Shown: piece by piece, positions 27,923-35,793 of the stretch
How positions within the stretch are numbered: the stretch's first letter is position 1
Layout of the letters: each line of letters starts with the position of its first letter
Origin: an uncultured Lewinella sp.
GTDB taxonomy: Bacteria > Bacteroidota > Bacteroidia > Chitinophagales > Saprospiraceae
NCBI GenBank assembly: GCA_937873655.1
Contig: CALMYQ010000195.1
Coordinates: 17,302-81,301 of the forward strand
Direction of reading: 5' to 3'
Length of the DNA stretch: 64,000 nucleotides
The notes under the pieces: generated by a model
The model's input: only the letters and a program-made list of their open reading frames with translations
Databases searched by the model: none
What the model was told of the DNA's origin: nothing
Position numbers and translations under genes: made by a program

Positions 27923-28669
27923 TTAGTCTTCTTTCAGGGCCGGATAGGCCAGGTCCAGTTTTTCCATTGCCTCAGCGACGGTTTTGGCAACCACGTAATC
28001 GCGGTACCACCGCTTGTTGACAGGCACGACTGTCCAGGGGATGTCGCTTCGGTTCAGGACCTCTTCATAACAACGCATATATTCGTCCCAATGTTCCCGT
28101 TCTTTCCAGTCGGAGCTGTTGTGTTTCCAGTATTTTTCCGGATCATCCATCCTTTCCTTCAGCTCCAGTTCCTGTTGGTCGTATGATATATGGAGGAAAA
28201 ACTTGAGAATAAGGGTATGATTGTCCGTTTCCAGCAGTTTTTCGAAGGCGTTGATCGCATCAAACCTGGCATCCACCCGGTCTTCCGTGATCCATTTGTG
28301 CACCCGCTGGATCAAAACATCCTCATAGTGGGACCGGACAAATATCTGGATGGCGCCCCTGGCCGGAGCAACCTTGTGGATGCGCCAAAGGAAATCATGG
28401 GCGAACTCCTCCTCCGTGGGCTTCTTGAAAGAAGTGACATTCAGACTGCTGGGGTGACATTCTTTGAACACGCGGTCTACGGCGCCGTCTTTTCCGCTGC
28501 CGTCCATTCCCTGCAGGACAATCAAAACGGACTTCTTCTTTTCAGCTTGCAGAATGCCGTGAAGCTCGCCGATCCGGTCGACGTATTTTTTGGTTTGATC
28601 CTCTACGCTTTCTTTGGTCATACCTTCAGGCGGATCGGCTGAAAGGCCGGCTATTTTGATTTTGTTCAT
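27923..28669 (-). CDS. Polyphosphate kinase 2 family protein
   Basis: 248 aa. PPK2 enzymes use polyphosphate to phosphorylate nucleotides (ADP/GDP or AMP). Motifs: Walker A VLIVLQGMDGSGKDGAVDRV; a substrate segment FKKPTEEEFAHDFLWRIHK; Walker B-like IQIFVRSHYEDVLIQRVH; lid-region KERMDDPEKYWKHNSSDWKER; and PVNKRWYRDYVVAKTV near the end. The single-domain length and WRIHK segment fit the short class I/III type. Substrate preference cannot be read from the sequence. Downstream on the same strand is the S4 protein gene. Confidence 0.92.
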   Translation of the reverse strand: MNKIKIAGLSADPPEGMTKESVEDQTKKYVDRIGELHGILQAEKKKSVLIVLQGMDGSGKDGAVDRVFKECHPSSLNVTSFKKPTEEEFAHDFLWRIHKVAPARGAIQIFVRSHYEDVLIQRVHKWITEDRVDARFDAINAFEKLLETDNHTLILKFFLHISYDQQELELKERMDDPEKYWKHNSSDWKEREHWDEYMRCYEEVLNRSDIPWTVVPVNKRWYRDYVVAKTVAEAMEKLDLAYPALKED

Positions 28670-28700
28670 ACCCTTTATGTTGTACTTTTAACTTGGTCAT

Positions 28701-28749
28701 TCACTCTCACCCTCTCACCCTCTCACCCTCTCACTCTCTCACCCTCTTC
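28701..28749. repeat. CTCTCACC microsatellite
   Basis: About five imperfect tandem copies of the 8-bp unit CTCTCACC between the PPK2 and DUF58 genes. The repeat ends directly at the DUF58 stop codon. It could vary in length by replication slippage; no regulatory role is evident. Confidence 0.8.
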
Positions 28750-29679
28750 CTACGCGCCCATCTTATTCCTTTTCACCAGATAGGACTGCAGGATTTGCCG
28801 GAAGCCTTTCTGTATATCCGCTTCCACAAAATCGATCTGATACTGGAGGCACTTGAATTTGAGTTCGTGCATGTATTTGGCCATTTGGCCGACGTAGAGT
28901 TCCTTGACCTGGTTGGGTTGAAGGCGGACTTTTTCGCCGGATTCCATGTCGATGAAAATATAAGGCCTGTTCTCAAAGTTGAAGTCCAGTTCCTTGGCTT
29001 TGTCCGAAACGTGGAAAAGGATAACCTCGTGTTTGTTGTGTTTGAGGTGTTGTAGGGCCGAGAAAAGCTGGTCAGCGGATTCGGATTGTTCCATCATATC
29101 GCTGAAAATGATGACAAGTGAGCGTTTGTGGATGCTGTCCGCGATCTGGTGCAGCGCCTTGGCTGCAGAGGTGGTTTTATTGAGTTCCGGCTGATTGATC
29201 AATTGCTCCAGGTAGGAAAGCATCAACCGGTAATGCGAGGTGTTGCTTTTGCAGCGCGTATGTTGGCGGACCTCGTTGTCAAAAATGGTCAACCCGTAGG
29301 CGTCGCGTTGTTTCATGAACATATTCATGAGGGCGGCGGCAGCCAGAGCGGAGAACTGTAATTTGTTCAGTTGGAAAGGCCCGTTCTTGGGGGGCTCGGG
29401 ATAATACATGGAAGAAGAGCCGTCGATGACGATCTGGCAACGCAGATTGGTCTCCTCTTCAAACCGTTTGATGAACAGTTTATCGGTGCGGGCAAATACT
29501 TTCCAGTCGATATTTCGGGTGGTTTCTCCCTGGTTATAGAGCCGGTGTTCGGCAAATTCGACGGAAAAACCGTGAAAAGGGCTTTTGTGCAGGCCGATGA
29601 TAAAACCTTCGACGACTTGCTTGGCCAGCAACTCCAGATTGCCGAGGTCCCGGATCTCCAGGTTATCCAATAAGTTCAT
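28750..29679 (-). CDS. DUF58 domain protein (vWA-like)
   Basis: 309 aa from the ATG at 29679; an upstream in-frame start at 29748 adds non-conserved residues. The DUF58 core is present: FHGFSVEFAEHRLYNQGE followed by IDWKVFARTDKLFIKRFEEE. A vWA-like domain follows with a MIDAS-type IVIDGSSSMYY and VIIFSDMMEQ. DUF58 proteins usually sit beside a MoxR AAA ATPase and vWA/BatA proteins; no moxR gene adjoins it here, so it appears separated from its usual cluster. Cytosolic, function unproven. Confidence 0.9.
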   Translation of the reverse strand: MNLLDNLEIRDLGNLELLAKQVVEGFIIGLHKSPFHGFSVEFAEHRLYNQGETTRNIDWKVFARTDKLFIKRFEEETNLRCQIVIDGSSSMYYPEPPKNGPFQLNKLQFSALAAAALMNMFMKQRDAYGLTIFDNEVRQHTRCKSNTSHYRLMLSYLEQLINQPELNKTTSAAKALHQIADSIHKRSLVIIFSDMMEQSESADQLFSALQHLKHNKHEVILFHVSDKAKELDFNFENRPYIFIDMESGEKVRLQPNQVKELYVGQMAKYMHELKFKCLQYQIDFVEADIQKGFRQILQSYLVKRNKMGA

Positions 29680-29750
29680 GGTTTTTAACGGGTTGGGGTG
29701 TACTGACCGGAAGCCGGCAATCACACCCGGATGAAACGCGTAAAACAATA

Positions 29751-29786
29751 CAGCCCTTGCCGAAAATAAGCTTCCGACAAGGGCTG
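29751..29786 (-). terminator. Probable terminator after trxA
   Basis: CAGCCCTTG / CAAGGGCTG (9 bp) with an 18-nt loop, starting 25 nt after the thioredoxin stop. On the minus strand it is followed by TATTGTTTTA, a weak T-rich tail. Confidence 0.6.
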
Positions 29787-29811
29787 CAAAGTATTTAAAA
29801 TATTCGGTTTA

Positions 29812-30129
29812 TCAAAGATGAGCCTGGATTTTATCCGCCAGGATCTGTTTGGTAGCATAGCCGATATGCCTTTCCACAACCTCGCCGTCTTTCAGGATGA
29901 GGATGGTGGGAATATTGCGGATGCCGTATTTGTAGGAGATCTCGGGATTGTCATCCACGTTCACTTTCCCAATCATGGCCTTGCCGTCATATTCTTTGGA
30001 AAGTTCTTCGATGATCGGACTGATCGCCCTGCAGGGGCCGCACCACTCAGCCCAGAAGTCAACAACCGTCACCCCGCCGTGATCAATGGCCGAGTTTTGG
30101 AAATTGTTATCAGTGAATTCGAAAGCCAT
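29812..30129 (-). CDS. trxA: Thioredoxin
   Basis: 105 aa, standard thioredoxin length. The active site WCGPC lies in VVDFWAEWCGPCRAISPII, with the cis-proline loop RNIPTILILKDGEVV. It reduces protein disulfides in the cytosol using thioredoxin reductase; no trxB is present here. A minus-strand -7 box lies 24 nt upstream and a probable terminator follows, so it is likely monocistronic. Confidence 0.97.
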   Translation of the reverse strand: MAFEFTDNNFQNSAIDHGGVTVVDFWAEWCGPCRAISPIIEELSKEYDGKAMIGKVNVDDNPEISYKYGIRNIPTILILKDGEVVERHIGYATKQILADKIQAHL

Positions 30130-30152
30130 TACTTATTTTGTTTATGGTTCAC

Positions 30153-30160
30153 CAAAATTA
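30153..30160 (-). promoter_or_regulatory. -7 box upstream of trxA
   Basis: Plus-strand CAAAATTA is TAATTTTG on the minus strand, an exact match to TAnnTTTG, 24 nt before the ATG. Confidence 0.5.
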
Positions 30161-30274
30161 TTAAAACCTTCTTCTAAACAGTTTTGACTGTCTTTGGGTT
30201 CGAAAGTAACTTCTAAATTTGTCCGGGTCAGGACAGGCGTACTTTCCAGGCACAAAATTAAGCAATTTGTCGCT

Positions 30275-31357
30275 ATGAAAAAACGGGAAATGTTTTGGCT
30301 TTTTTTGGCATTGGCCACCCTGGTTTTGCGCTGGGTCGCCCATCCCGCATTTATAGAACGATTTTACAGCAGGGGTTGGTTCCAGGGCATCCGCGTTTTG
30401 ATCGATTTTGGGCTCGGCTGGATGCCCATTCCGTTGATCTATCTGTTTTTCGGCGGCCTGATCTGGTATTGGGTCAGGACCTGGCGGCGGCGGCCCAGGA
30501 ACAGGAAATTGCTCGTCACCGGCCTGCGAACCGGCAGCCGGGTGCTTTCCGGGATCAGCATGCTGATTGTCGGGTTCTTCTGGCTTTGGGGATTTAACTA
30601 CGGGCGAACACAGGTGGAGAAGACCCTTGACCTGGATACCCATCCGCTGACACCGGATGAAATTGAATCGGAGATGCGGACAACCGCACTGGAAATGGCC
30701 GCCAGGAGAGCCGCCATCCCTAATGTTGGCGAGGATGCCCTGACCCGGGAAAATTTTCCTCAGCATCTGGAAACCCACCTCCGCGACGGCCTTGAAAAGG
30801 TCCTTTCCCGATATCAGTACCCGGTGATGGGCAGGGTGCGAGCCCGGTTGTTGTATCCGAAAGGCATCTTCCTCAGGTTCAGCTCTTCGGGACTTTATTT
30901 TCCTTATACCGGGCAGGGGCATATTGACGCGGGACTCAATGCCATCCAGTGGCCATATACCATGTCCCACGAAATGGCCCACGGTTACGGCTTCGGTGAT
31001 GAGGGTGTCTGCAATTTCTGGGCCTACCTCGCCTGTGCGCTGGATGATGATCCGGCTGTTTCCTATTCAGGCCAGTTGGCTTATTATCGCTCACTGGCAG
31101 CCAACTTCCTGTCGTACAAACCGGACGCGTACAGGGCCTTCCGCGATTCGCTTCCGCAAGGCATTCAGGCGGATCTGGATGCCATCAATCAAAACCTCCT
31201 TGATTACCCGGATATCATGCCCAGGGCGCGCGATGCCGCTTATACGGCGTACCTCAAAGCCCAGGGGATCCGGGAAGGCATGCTGAATTACAACCGCGTG
31301 CTGATGCTGGTAAAGGCCTGGAAAGAGAAAGAACAAATCCGAAACATCATGGAATGA
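30275..31357 (+). CDS. DUF3810 domain membrane protein with HExxH motif
   Basis: 360 aa from the ATG at 30275, chosen because it precedes the first membrane segment; upstream in-frame sequence is basic and non-conserved in appearance. About three N-terminal transmembrane segments (MFWLFLALATLVLRW; MPIPLIYLFFGGLIWYW; LSGISMLIVGFFWLWGF) precede a soluble domain with SHEMAHGYGFGDEGVCNF, an HExxH zinc-peptidase signature with a downstream Glu. DUF3810 is frequent in Bacteroidota and uncharacterised; membrane-anchored metalloprotease activity is inference. The 3' end overlaps the convergent lipase gene by 11 bp. Confidence 0.88.
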   Translation: MKKREMFWLFLALATLVLRWVAHPAFIERFYSRGWFQGIRVLIDFGLGWMPIPLIYLFFGGLIWYWVRTWRRRPRNRKLLVTGLRTGSRVLSGISMLIVGFFWLWGFNYGRTQVEKTLDLDTHPLTPDEIESEMRTTALEMAARRAAIPNVGEDALTRENFPQHLETHLRDGLEKVLSRYQYPVMGRVRARLLYPKGIFLRFSSSGLYFPYTGQGHIDAGLNAIQWPYTMSHEMAHGYGFGDEGVCNFWAYLACALDDDPAVSYSGQLAYYRSLAANFLSYKPDAYRAFRDSLPQGIQADLDAINQNLLDYPDIMPRARDAAYTAYLKAQGIREGMLNYNRVLMLVKAWKEKEQIRNIME

Positions 31358-32180
31358 CTTTAGCCTGCATCCAGCTCCAAATGGCATCCAGGACTTCCGC
31401 CTGCCGGTACTCATTGTGGATCTCATGATAAAGGCCGTCCCATATTTTCAACGTGACATCGCCTTCCAGCCTGGAGGCAAACTTCCGGGTTGCCTCAGGT
31501 GACGTGATCTGGTCGGCCCCGCCGTGCATCAGGAGGAGCGGGCAGGGAAATGGGCCTTTATACTGATCGAGGTATGCCCCCGATTCGATCATGCTCAATC
31601 CTGTTTCAGAAGTCACCCGGTTGTGTACTAACGGATCAGCTACATACGCTTTACCTACTTTGGCATCCGTACTCAGGTGATCGGCGTTCAGGTTGTTCGG
31701 CTGGGAAAATGCCGGATAGACCATGCGGGTCAGCTTGCCCAGGAAAACAAGGAACCCGGAAGGTTCGAAGGCCAGTTTGATCCACGGCCCTGTGGTAACA
31801 ATCCCTGAAAGACCGGCTTCTCTGCGAAGTGCATAATTCAGTGCCAGGTTGCCTCCCTGACTATGGCCGTAAAGCACCAGCGGCGCACCAGGGTATCGGC
31901 CCCGGGTCTGTCTGATCAATTCGCCGATCTCATCCAGCAGAACAGCATAATTTTTGGTATGCCCCCGTTTGCCTTCGGAAAGCCCGTGGCCGCTCCGGTC
32001 ATAGCCGATTACGGCTGTATTCCGTTCATTGAAGTAGGCTGCAACGTGTTCATACCGGCCGATATGTTCGCCAAACCCGTGTACCAGGCTGATGACGGCC
32101 TTCGGTTTTTCTACCGGCCAGTGCCTGCCTTGAATACGGAGATTATTGCTGTTGGTCCATGAAAAGTTCTCAATTGCCAT
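31347..32180 (-). CDS. Alpha/beta hydrolase, monoacylglycerol lipase-like
   Basis: 277 aa, last gene of the CHAT operon. Serine hydrolase fold: oxyanion-region SLVHGFGEHIGRYEHVAAYF, GYDRSGHGLSEGKRGH, nucleophile elbow LVLYGHSQGGNLALNYAL (catalytic Ser in GHSQG), acid region LLLMHGGADQITSPEAT, and catalytic His in LYHEIHNE. This is the Hydrolase_4/monoglyceride-lipase pattern, which in known members cleaves monoacylglycerols or lysophospholipids. No signal peptide, so cytosolic. Only 2 bp separate it from the upstream hydrolase, suggesting coupled expression. Substrate not determinable. Confidence 0.92.
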   Translation of the reverse strand: MAIENFSWTNSNNLRIQGRHWPVEKPKAVISLVHGFGEHIGRYEHVAAYFNERNTAVIGYDRSGHGLSEGKRGHTKNYAVLLDEIGELIRQTRGRYPGAPLVLYGHSQGGNLALNYALRREAGLSGIVTTGPWIKLAFEPSGFLVFLGKLTRMVYPAFSQPNNLNADHLSTDAKVGKAYVADPLVHNRVTSETGLSMIESGAYLDQYKGPFPCPLLLMHGGADQITSPEATRKFASRLEGDVTLKIWDGLYHEIHNEYRQAEVLDAIWSWMQAKVIP

Positions 32181-32182
32181 TT

Positions 32183-33694
32183 TTATGCGCTCAACCAGGT
32201 GAAGAGTTGTTTGTTGACAGGATGTTTATCCTCAAAATAATTGAGGTGATTGACGTCGGATTCCAGGTCAAAAATCTTCATTCTTGCCGGATCAATCGGA
32301 AAACCGGCTGCCATGGGATCGGTTTCAAAACAGCCTTTGGTTGGAACGACCATGTCGCTGTCTTCTCCAAAAACATGGCTGAGGGCTTTCATCACCAGGC
32401 GTTTGCCGAACCGGGCCAGCAGGTTTTCGTCCTGCGGAACGTATTTTGCGCCGATGGAATAGTATTCTGTTGAGGTCGGTTGCCCCGTATTCAGCCTGGT
32501 CAGATAATCGCCGCCGGGCAACATAGCCTGCAGGCCGGGTAGTCCTTTCAGCGCGCCGGCAGCCACTACCTTGATAAAGGTGATCAGCGCCTCCATTGTT
32601 ATGGTAAACGGATTGTCGGGCAGATCGGTCAGCATGTTGGTGTAAGAATCAATCAGTTTGACCCAATTTTCCTTGTTGGTCAGGATCGTCCCGTTGTGCG
32701 GGCCTGCCACCAGTATTGCCCTGCGAACCTTGAGGGTTTTATCCGTAGGATTCAACTCGTCGAATCGCTCGCATAATTCGCGCCCGACAAGGCCGCCCCG
32801 GCTATGGGTTACAATATCCAGGTCGAGGTTCCGCACATCCGGCGGGAGCATTTTTATGAATTCTCGTATGTTCTCCGTCGGACTGTGGTGCAGGCTGGGA
32901 TGGTTGAAGGCAAAGATGCGACCCTGGTACAAACCGGCCAGTTTCTCCAGCCAGGTGCTTTTGATCAATCCGTCGTAGGCCGCCTGTCCGGTGCTGAACG
33001 TGCCGTGAAGCAACAGCAACGCGCGGTTGCCGTTGATGTCGGACCAGGGAATGTCATTGGCCCCGAAGGCATTGGGTTCGACGTAGTGAAATCCGTAAGG
33101 CCGCTTTTTTTCTTCCCATTTCCTGACCAGGAAACCGGTACCCATTTCGACCAGCGGGTCGATCAGCCAGGCAAAGACCTTTACCGTCCTGCGGATACCT
33201 TTGGTGACCTCTCCGCGGGTTCTGTTTTCTTCGCCCTGAGGGATTTCGGCCCCTTCCCGGGGAATATTGAATTTGAAACTGGTTTCGTCCGTTTTGTCAG
33301 GCCATATCCACCGGGATTCGCCGTTCTCGTCCGTGTAGAGAATGGCTTGTTCCATATTGCCCCGGGTTTTGGGCGTTGACAGGATCATGGCGGCCTCGCC
33401 TTTGTCGGTCTGTGCGTTGAGCCCGCCGGAACGTGTGGCGGTGTCCCGGGCATTTTTATGTTCATCGCTGATCACTTCGATCTCGAACTGCTTCATGAGA
33501 AAAGCTTCGGCATCGTCCGTTGCGTTCAGCCAGTTTTGGTGATTGCGATCTTTAGCCCCTCCGCCCCGGGTGGTTTGTTCCTCTTTGTTCAGTTCCTTGA
33601 CCCTGCCTTTCAATCCGGGTGCGTGCAGGGTGTAATTCGCCGAAGAGATCTGGATGGGCGCGGCGCTGCCGCTCAGTGGTGTTTCAAATGCCAT
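32183..33694 (-). CDS. Large alpha/beta hydrolase paired with CHAT protease
   Basis: 503 aa. Residues ~1-220 form an N-terminal region with four Thr-Arg-Gly/Ser motifs (Thr-Arg at 42-43, 87-88, 110-111, 159-160) and no named domain. Residues ~224 onward are a PGAP1/lipase-like alpha/beta hydrolase: LLLLHGTFSTGQAAYDGL, nucleophile elbow IVTHSRGGLVGRELC (Ser298), LVAGPHNGT; a likely acid near Asp447 and His483 (DVNHLNYF). No signal peptide. It follows the CHAT gene after 6 bp. It may act on lipids or be a protease substrate; both are inference. The Ser-His-Asp assignment rests on motif position only. Confidence 0.85.
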   Translation of the reverse strand: MAFETPLSGSAAPIQISSANYTLHAPGLKGRVKELNKEEQTTRGGGAKDRNHQNWLNATDDAEAFLMKQFEIEVISDEHKNARDTATRSGGLNAQTDKGEAAMILSTPKTRGNMEQAILYTDENGESRWIWPDKTDETSFKFNIPREGAEIPQGEENRTRGEVTKGIRRTVKVFAWLIDPLVEMGTGFLVRKWEEKKRPYGFHYVEPNAFGANDIPWSDINGNRALLLLHGTFSTGQAAYDGLIKSTWLEKLAGLYQGRIFAFNHPSLHHSPTENIREFIKMLPPDVRNLDLDIVTHSRGGLVGRELCERFDELNPTDKTLKVRRAILVAGPHNGTILTNKENWVKLIDSYTNMLTDLPDNPFTITMEALITFIKVVAAGALKGLPGLQAMLPGGDYLTRLNTGQPTSTEYYSIGAKYVPQDENLLARFGKRLVMKALSHVFGEDSDMVVPTKGCFETDPMAAGFPIDPARMKIFDLESDVNHLNYFEDKHPVNKQLFTWLSA

Positions 33695-33700
33695 GGTTAA

Positions 33701-35755
33701 TCAGGTTTTTTTGAGTTTCAGGGCGGGATGCCCGTAATAGATATAGGCCAGTTGGGTCAATGATGTTTTATAGTCGAACTTCCGGCGCAACTCCAGCAAG
33801 ACCTCTCCGATCGGACGGCCTTTACCGAGCGTTTCTTCGTAAAAAGCCTCACTGAACGGGCGGGCAATGACATCGTGCACATTCCACAAAGGCGCCAGAA
33901 AACCCAGTACCCCTTTGGTCAGCACAATGCCCGGGAAACCGCTCGCCTGGCCAAGCGTATTGCCGGCTGTGGCGACCTGGCATGCATTCAGGAACAGGAA
34001 GGAAATAGCGGGTACATCACCGCAGAAATAAGGACCGAACAAGGCTTCGGCGCTGAGGTCGCCGTCTTCAAGGGCCAGCAATTGCTCGTTGAGATCCGGT
34101 TTGCTGAAGCCGTGCAGCGCCATATGCATCAAATGGCCGGCAACGGGTTTATCCGACCCTGTCAAATCCAGTAAATCTTCTTTCTTTGCCGCAACAGCCT
34201 GGGCTTTGAAGTGGTCGACCAGGTATTTTTTCTCGGCGATCGCCTCAACCAGCGGATTATGGGAGGAATCCGGCGGATAGTCGGCCGCCAAAGCCGATAA
34301 CAGGTTTACGGTGAGGCCGGTCGGCGGCGATCCTGTCACGCGGTCATTGGCCCACCACCTGCCGGTTTGGGTCTGGAGGTGCAAAAAGGGATCGATATCA
34401 GGATCCAGCCGCAGCCCGGGGTGGTAGGCCAGCTCCCAGGGTATATAGGCTTCATCGGTCAGGATCAGCACTTTCGGGACCCTTTTCACAGCAGCGTGCA
34501 CATCTTTAAGCGCCTCAAAAAAATTTGCCGGCATATGGGCGGCTATGGCTTGTCCCAGGGTCCTCAAGGCATTGAAGGCAGCCCTGCCTTTGTAGCCTTC
34601 CCTACCCAGTTCCTGGCCTATTTTTGCGGCGAATTCCCGGGTGTTGTCGATATTGATTTCGGCATCAAGGTCGATATGCGGTTTATGGGCCTGCATGCTC
34701 CAATGGAGCTTTTTGGCCACCGGATCCCACATGACCGTTGTCAGCAAATCGATGGCTTCCTGTTCATAGTCCAGTTCGGGCAGACTGAGTTGGCATTTTG
34801 ACAGAGGTTTTTGGGGTGGCTGCGGAGCCGGAGTTTCGCCTACGGGTATGGTCCGGGTTGCCATACCGACCAGCTGGCCTTTGAAGGTATAGATGGCCGT
34901 GAGCGAAACTTCTTTTGCGCCGCTCAGGACCTTACACCTGAATGTGACCTTCGAATCCAGATTGAGGAGGAGGGGCTTTTCAGCCTTGTTCAGCACCTCC
35001 GCCCCGTTCGGCATCAGCTTCACAAAAAGAATATCCGTAGGTTTTGCGGACGGCAGATTGATCGCTACCAGGTTCGAAAGCGTTTTATCCGCTTCGGATG
35101 CAAAGCCGATATCCAATGAAAATCCGGCTTCTTTTTCCAACGTTCCGGGGTCGCTTATGGACGGGAAAGCCCGGAAAGGCTCTGCTTCGTCTTCCAGGAG
35201 GTCTTCCAGGGAAGAGGGCAGTGAGCCCGAATCGCCGCCCCCGCGGGTTTGACTTTTGGAAGTATCCGGAACGGTAAAAGGATCGCCGCCCCTTGTTGGA
35301 CCTGGCGAAGGCGTTGAACCCGGGTCGCCGTCCCTGCTGGCACCCGGAACCGGGGCCGGGGCCGGGGCCGGTGGCGGTGGTAAGTCCGGTGGTTGAGCGG
35401 AATAATCATACACGATGAAACCTGCCGGAATCCCGGCATCCAGAACGACGTAACGGTTCTCAACAGCTTCCGTAACATCCGCGTTGGCCGGAAGGGTGGA
35501 TGTTCTGTCGTGTTCGTGCAGGTTCAGGGCTTGTTTAACCGTTGACCCCGGCGTGTTGCTGCTCCAGTAAGCCAGCATTTTCTCCGCCTCGATGCGCGGG
35601 AAAAGGTAATAAAACTGTCCAAAATCCTCTTTCCTGTCGACAATGATAAAGGAGAAAGGAGCGGCAGCGGTGTTTAGGTCCTTTAAGGCCGAGGCTGCCG
35701 TTTGATGGGCATTCAACAAAAAGAAATCAGTGTAAGCAAGGGTTTTGACGGTCAT
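33701..35755 (-). CDS. CHAT domain (caspase-like) protease
   Basis: 684 aa from the ATG at 35755; a TTG start at 35797 overlapping the upstream stop would add 14 residues. In the longer numbering: residues ~15-130 form an alpha/beta domain reminiscent of a CBS unit (VKQALNLHEHDRTSTL ... YVVLDAGIPAGFIVYD); 135-220 a Pro-rich, acidic, presumably disordered linker with SRDGD (154-158), TRGGD (168-172) and TRGGG (184-188); ~225-320 a beta-sandwich-like segment; ~345-698 the CHAT peptidase with YIPWELAYHP, catalytic His562 (MALHGFS) and Cys606 (FLNACQ) and the terminal IYYGHPAL. CHAT proteases act in bacterial gasdermin and type III-E CRISPR immunity; no such partner is present here. Confidence 0.92.
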   Translation of the reverse strand: MTVKTLAYTDFFLLNAHQTAASALKDLNTAAAPFSFIIVDRKEDFGQFYYLFPRIEAEKMLAYWSSNTPGSTVKQALNLHEHDRTSTLPANADVTEAVENRYVVLDAGIPAGFIVYDYSAQPPDLPPPPAPAPAPVPGASRDGDPGSTPSPGPTRGGDPFTVPDTSKSQTRGGGDSGSLPSSLEDLLEDEAEPFRAFPSISDPGTLEKEAGFSLDIGFASEADKTLSNLVAINLPSAKPTDILFVKLMPNGAEVLNKAEKPLLLNLDSKVTFRCKVLSGAKEVSLTAIYTFKGQLVGMATRTIPVGETPAPQPPQKPLSKCQLSLPELDYEQEAIDLLTTVMWDPVAKKLHWSMQAHKPHIDLDAEINIDNTREFAAKIGQELGREGYKGRAAFNALRTLGQAIAAHMPANFFEALKDVHAAVKRVPKVLILTDEAYIPWELAYHPGLRLDPDIDPFLHLQTQTGRWWANDRVTGSPPTGLTVNLLSALAADYPPDSSHNPLVEAIAEKKYLVDHFKAQAVAAKKEDLLDLTGSDKPVAGHLMHMALHGFSKPDLNEQLLALEDGDLSAEALFGPYFCGDVPAISFLFLNACQVATAGNTLGQASGFPGIVLTKGVLGFLAPLWNVHDVIARPFSEAFYEETLGKGRPIGEVLLELRRKFDYKTSLTQLAYIYYGHPALKLKKT

Positions 35756-35793
35756 GTTTTGGGGATTTTGGCGGTAAATTAACGAAAAATCGA

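Noticed and set aside
28701..28749. CRISPR array
   Set aside because: Units are 8 bp without spacers; no cas genes in the window.
33701..35755. CHAT gene as part of a gasdermin or Craspase (type III-E CRISPR) locus
   Set aside because: No gasdermin-like pore protein, cas7-11 or csx30 lies nearby; the neighbours are hydrolases.
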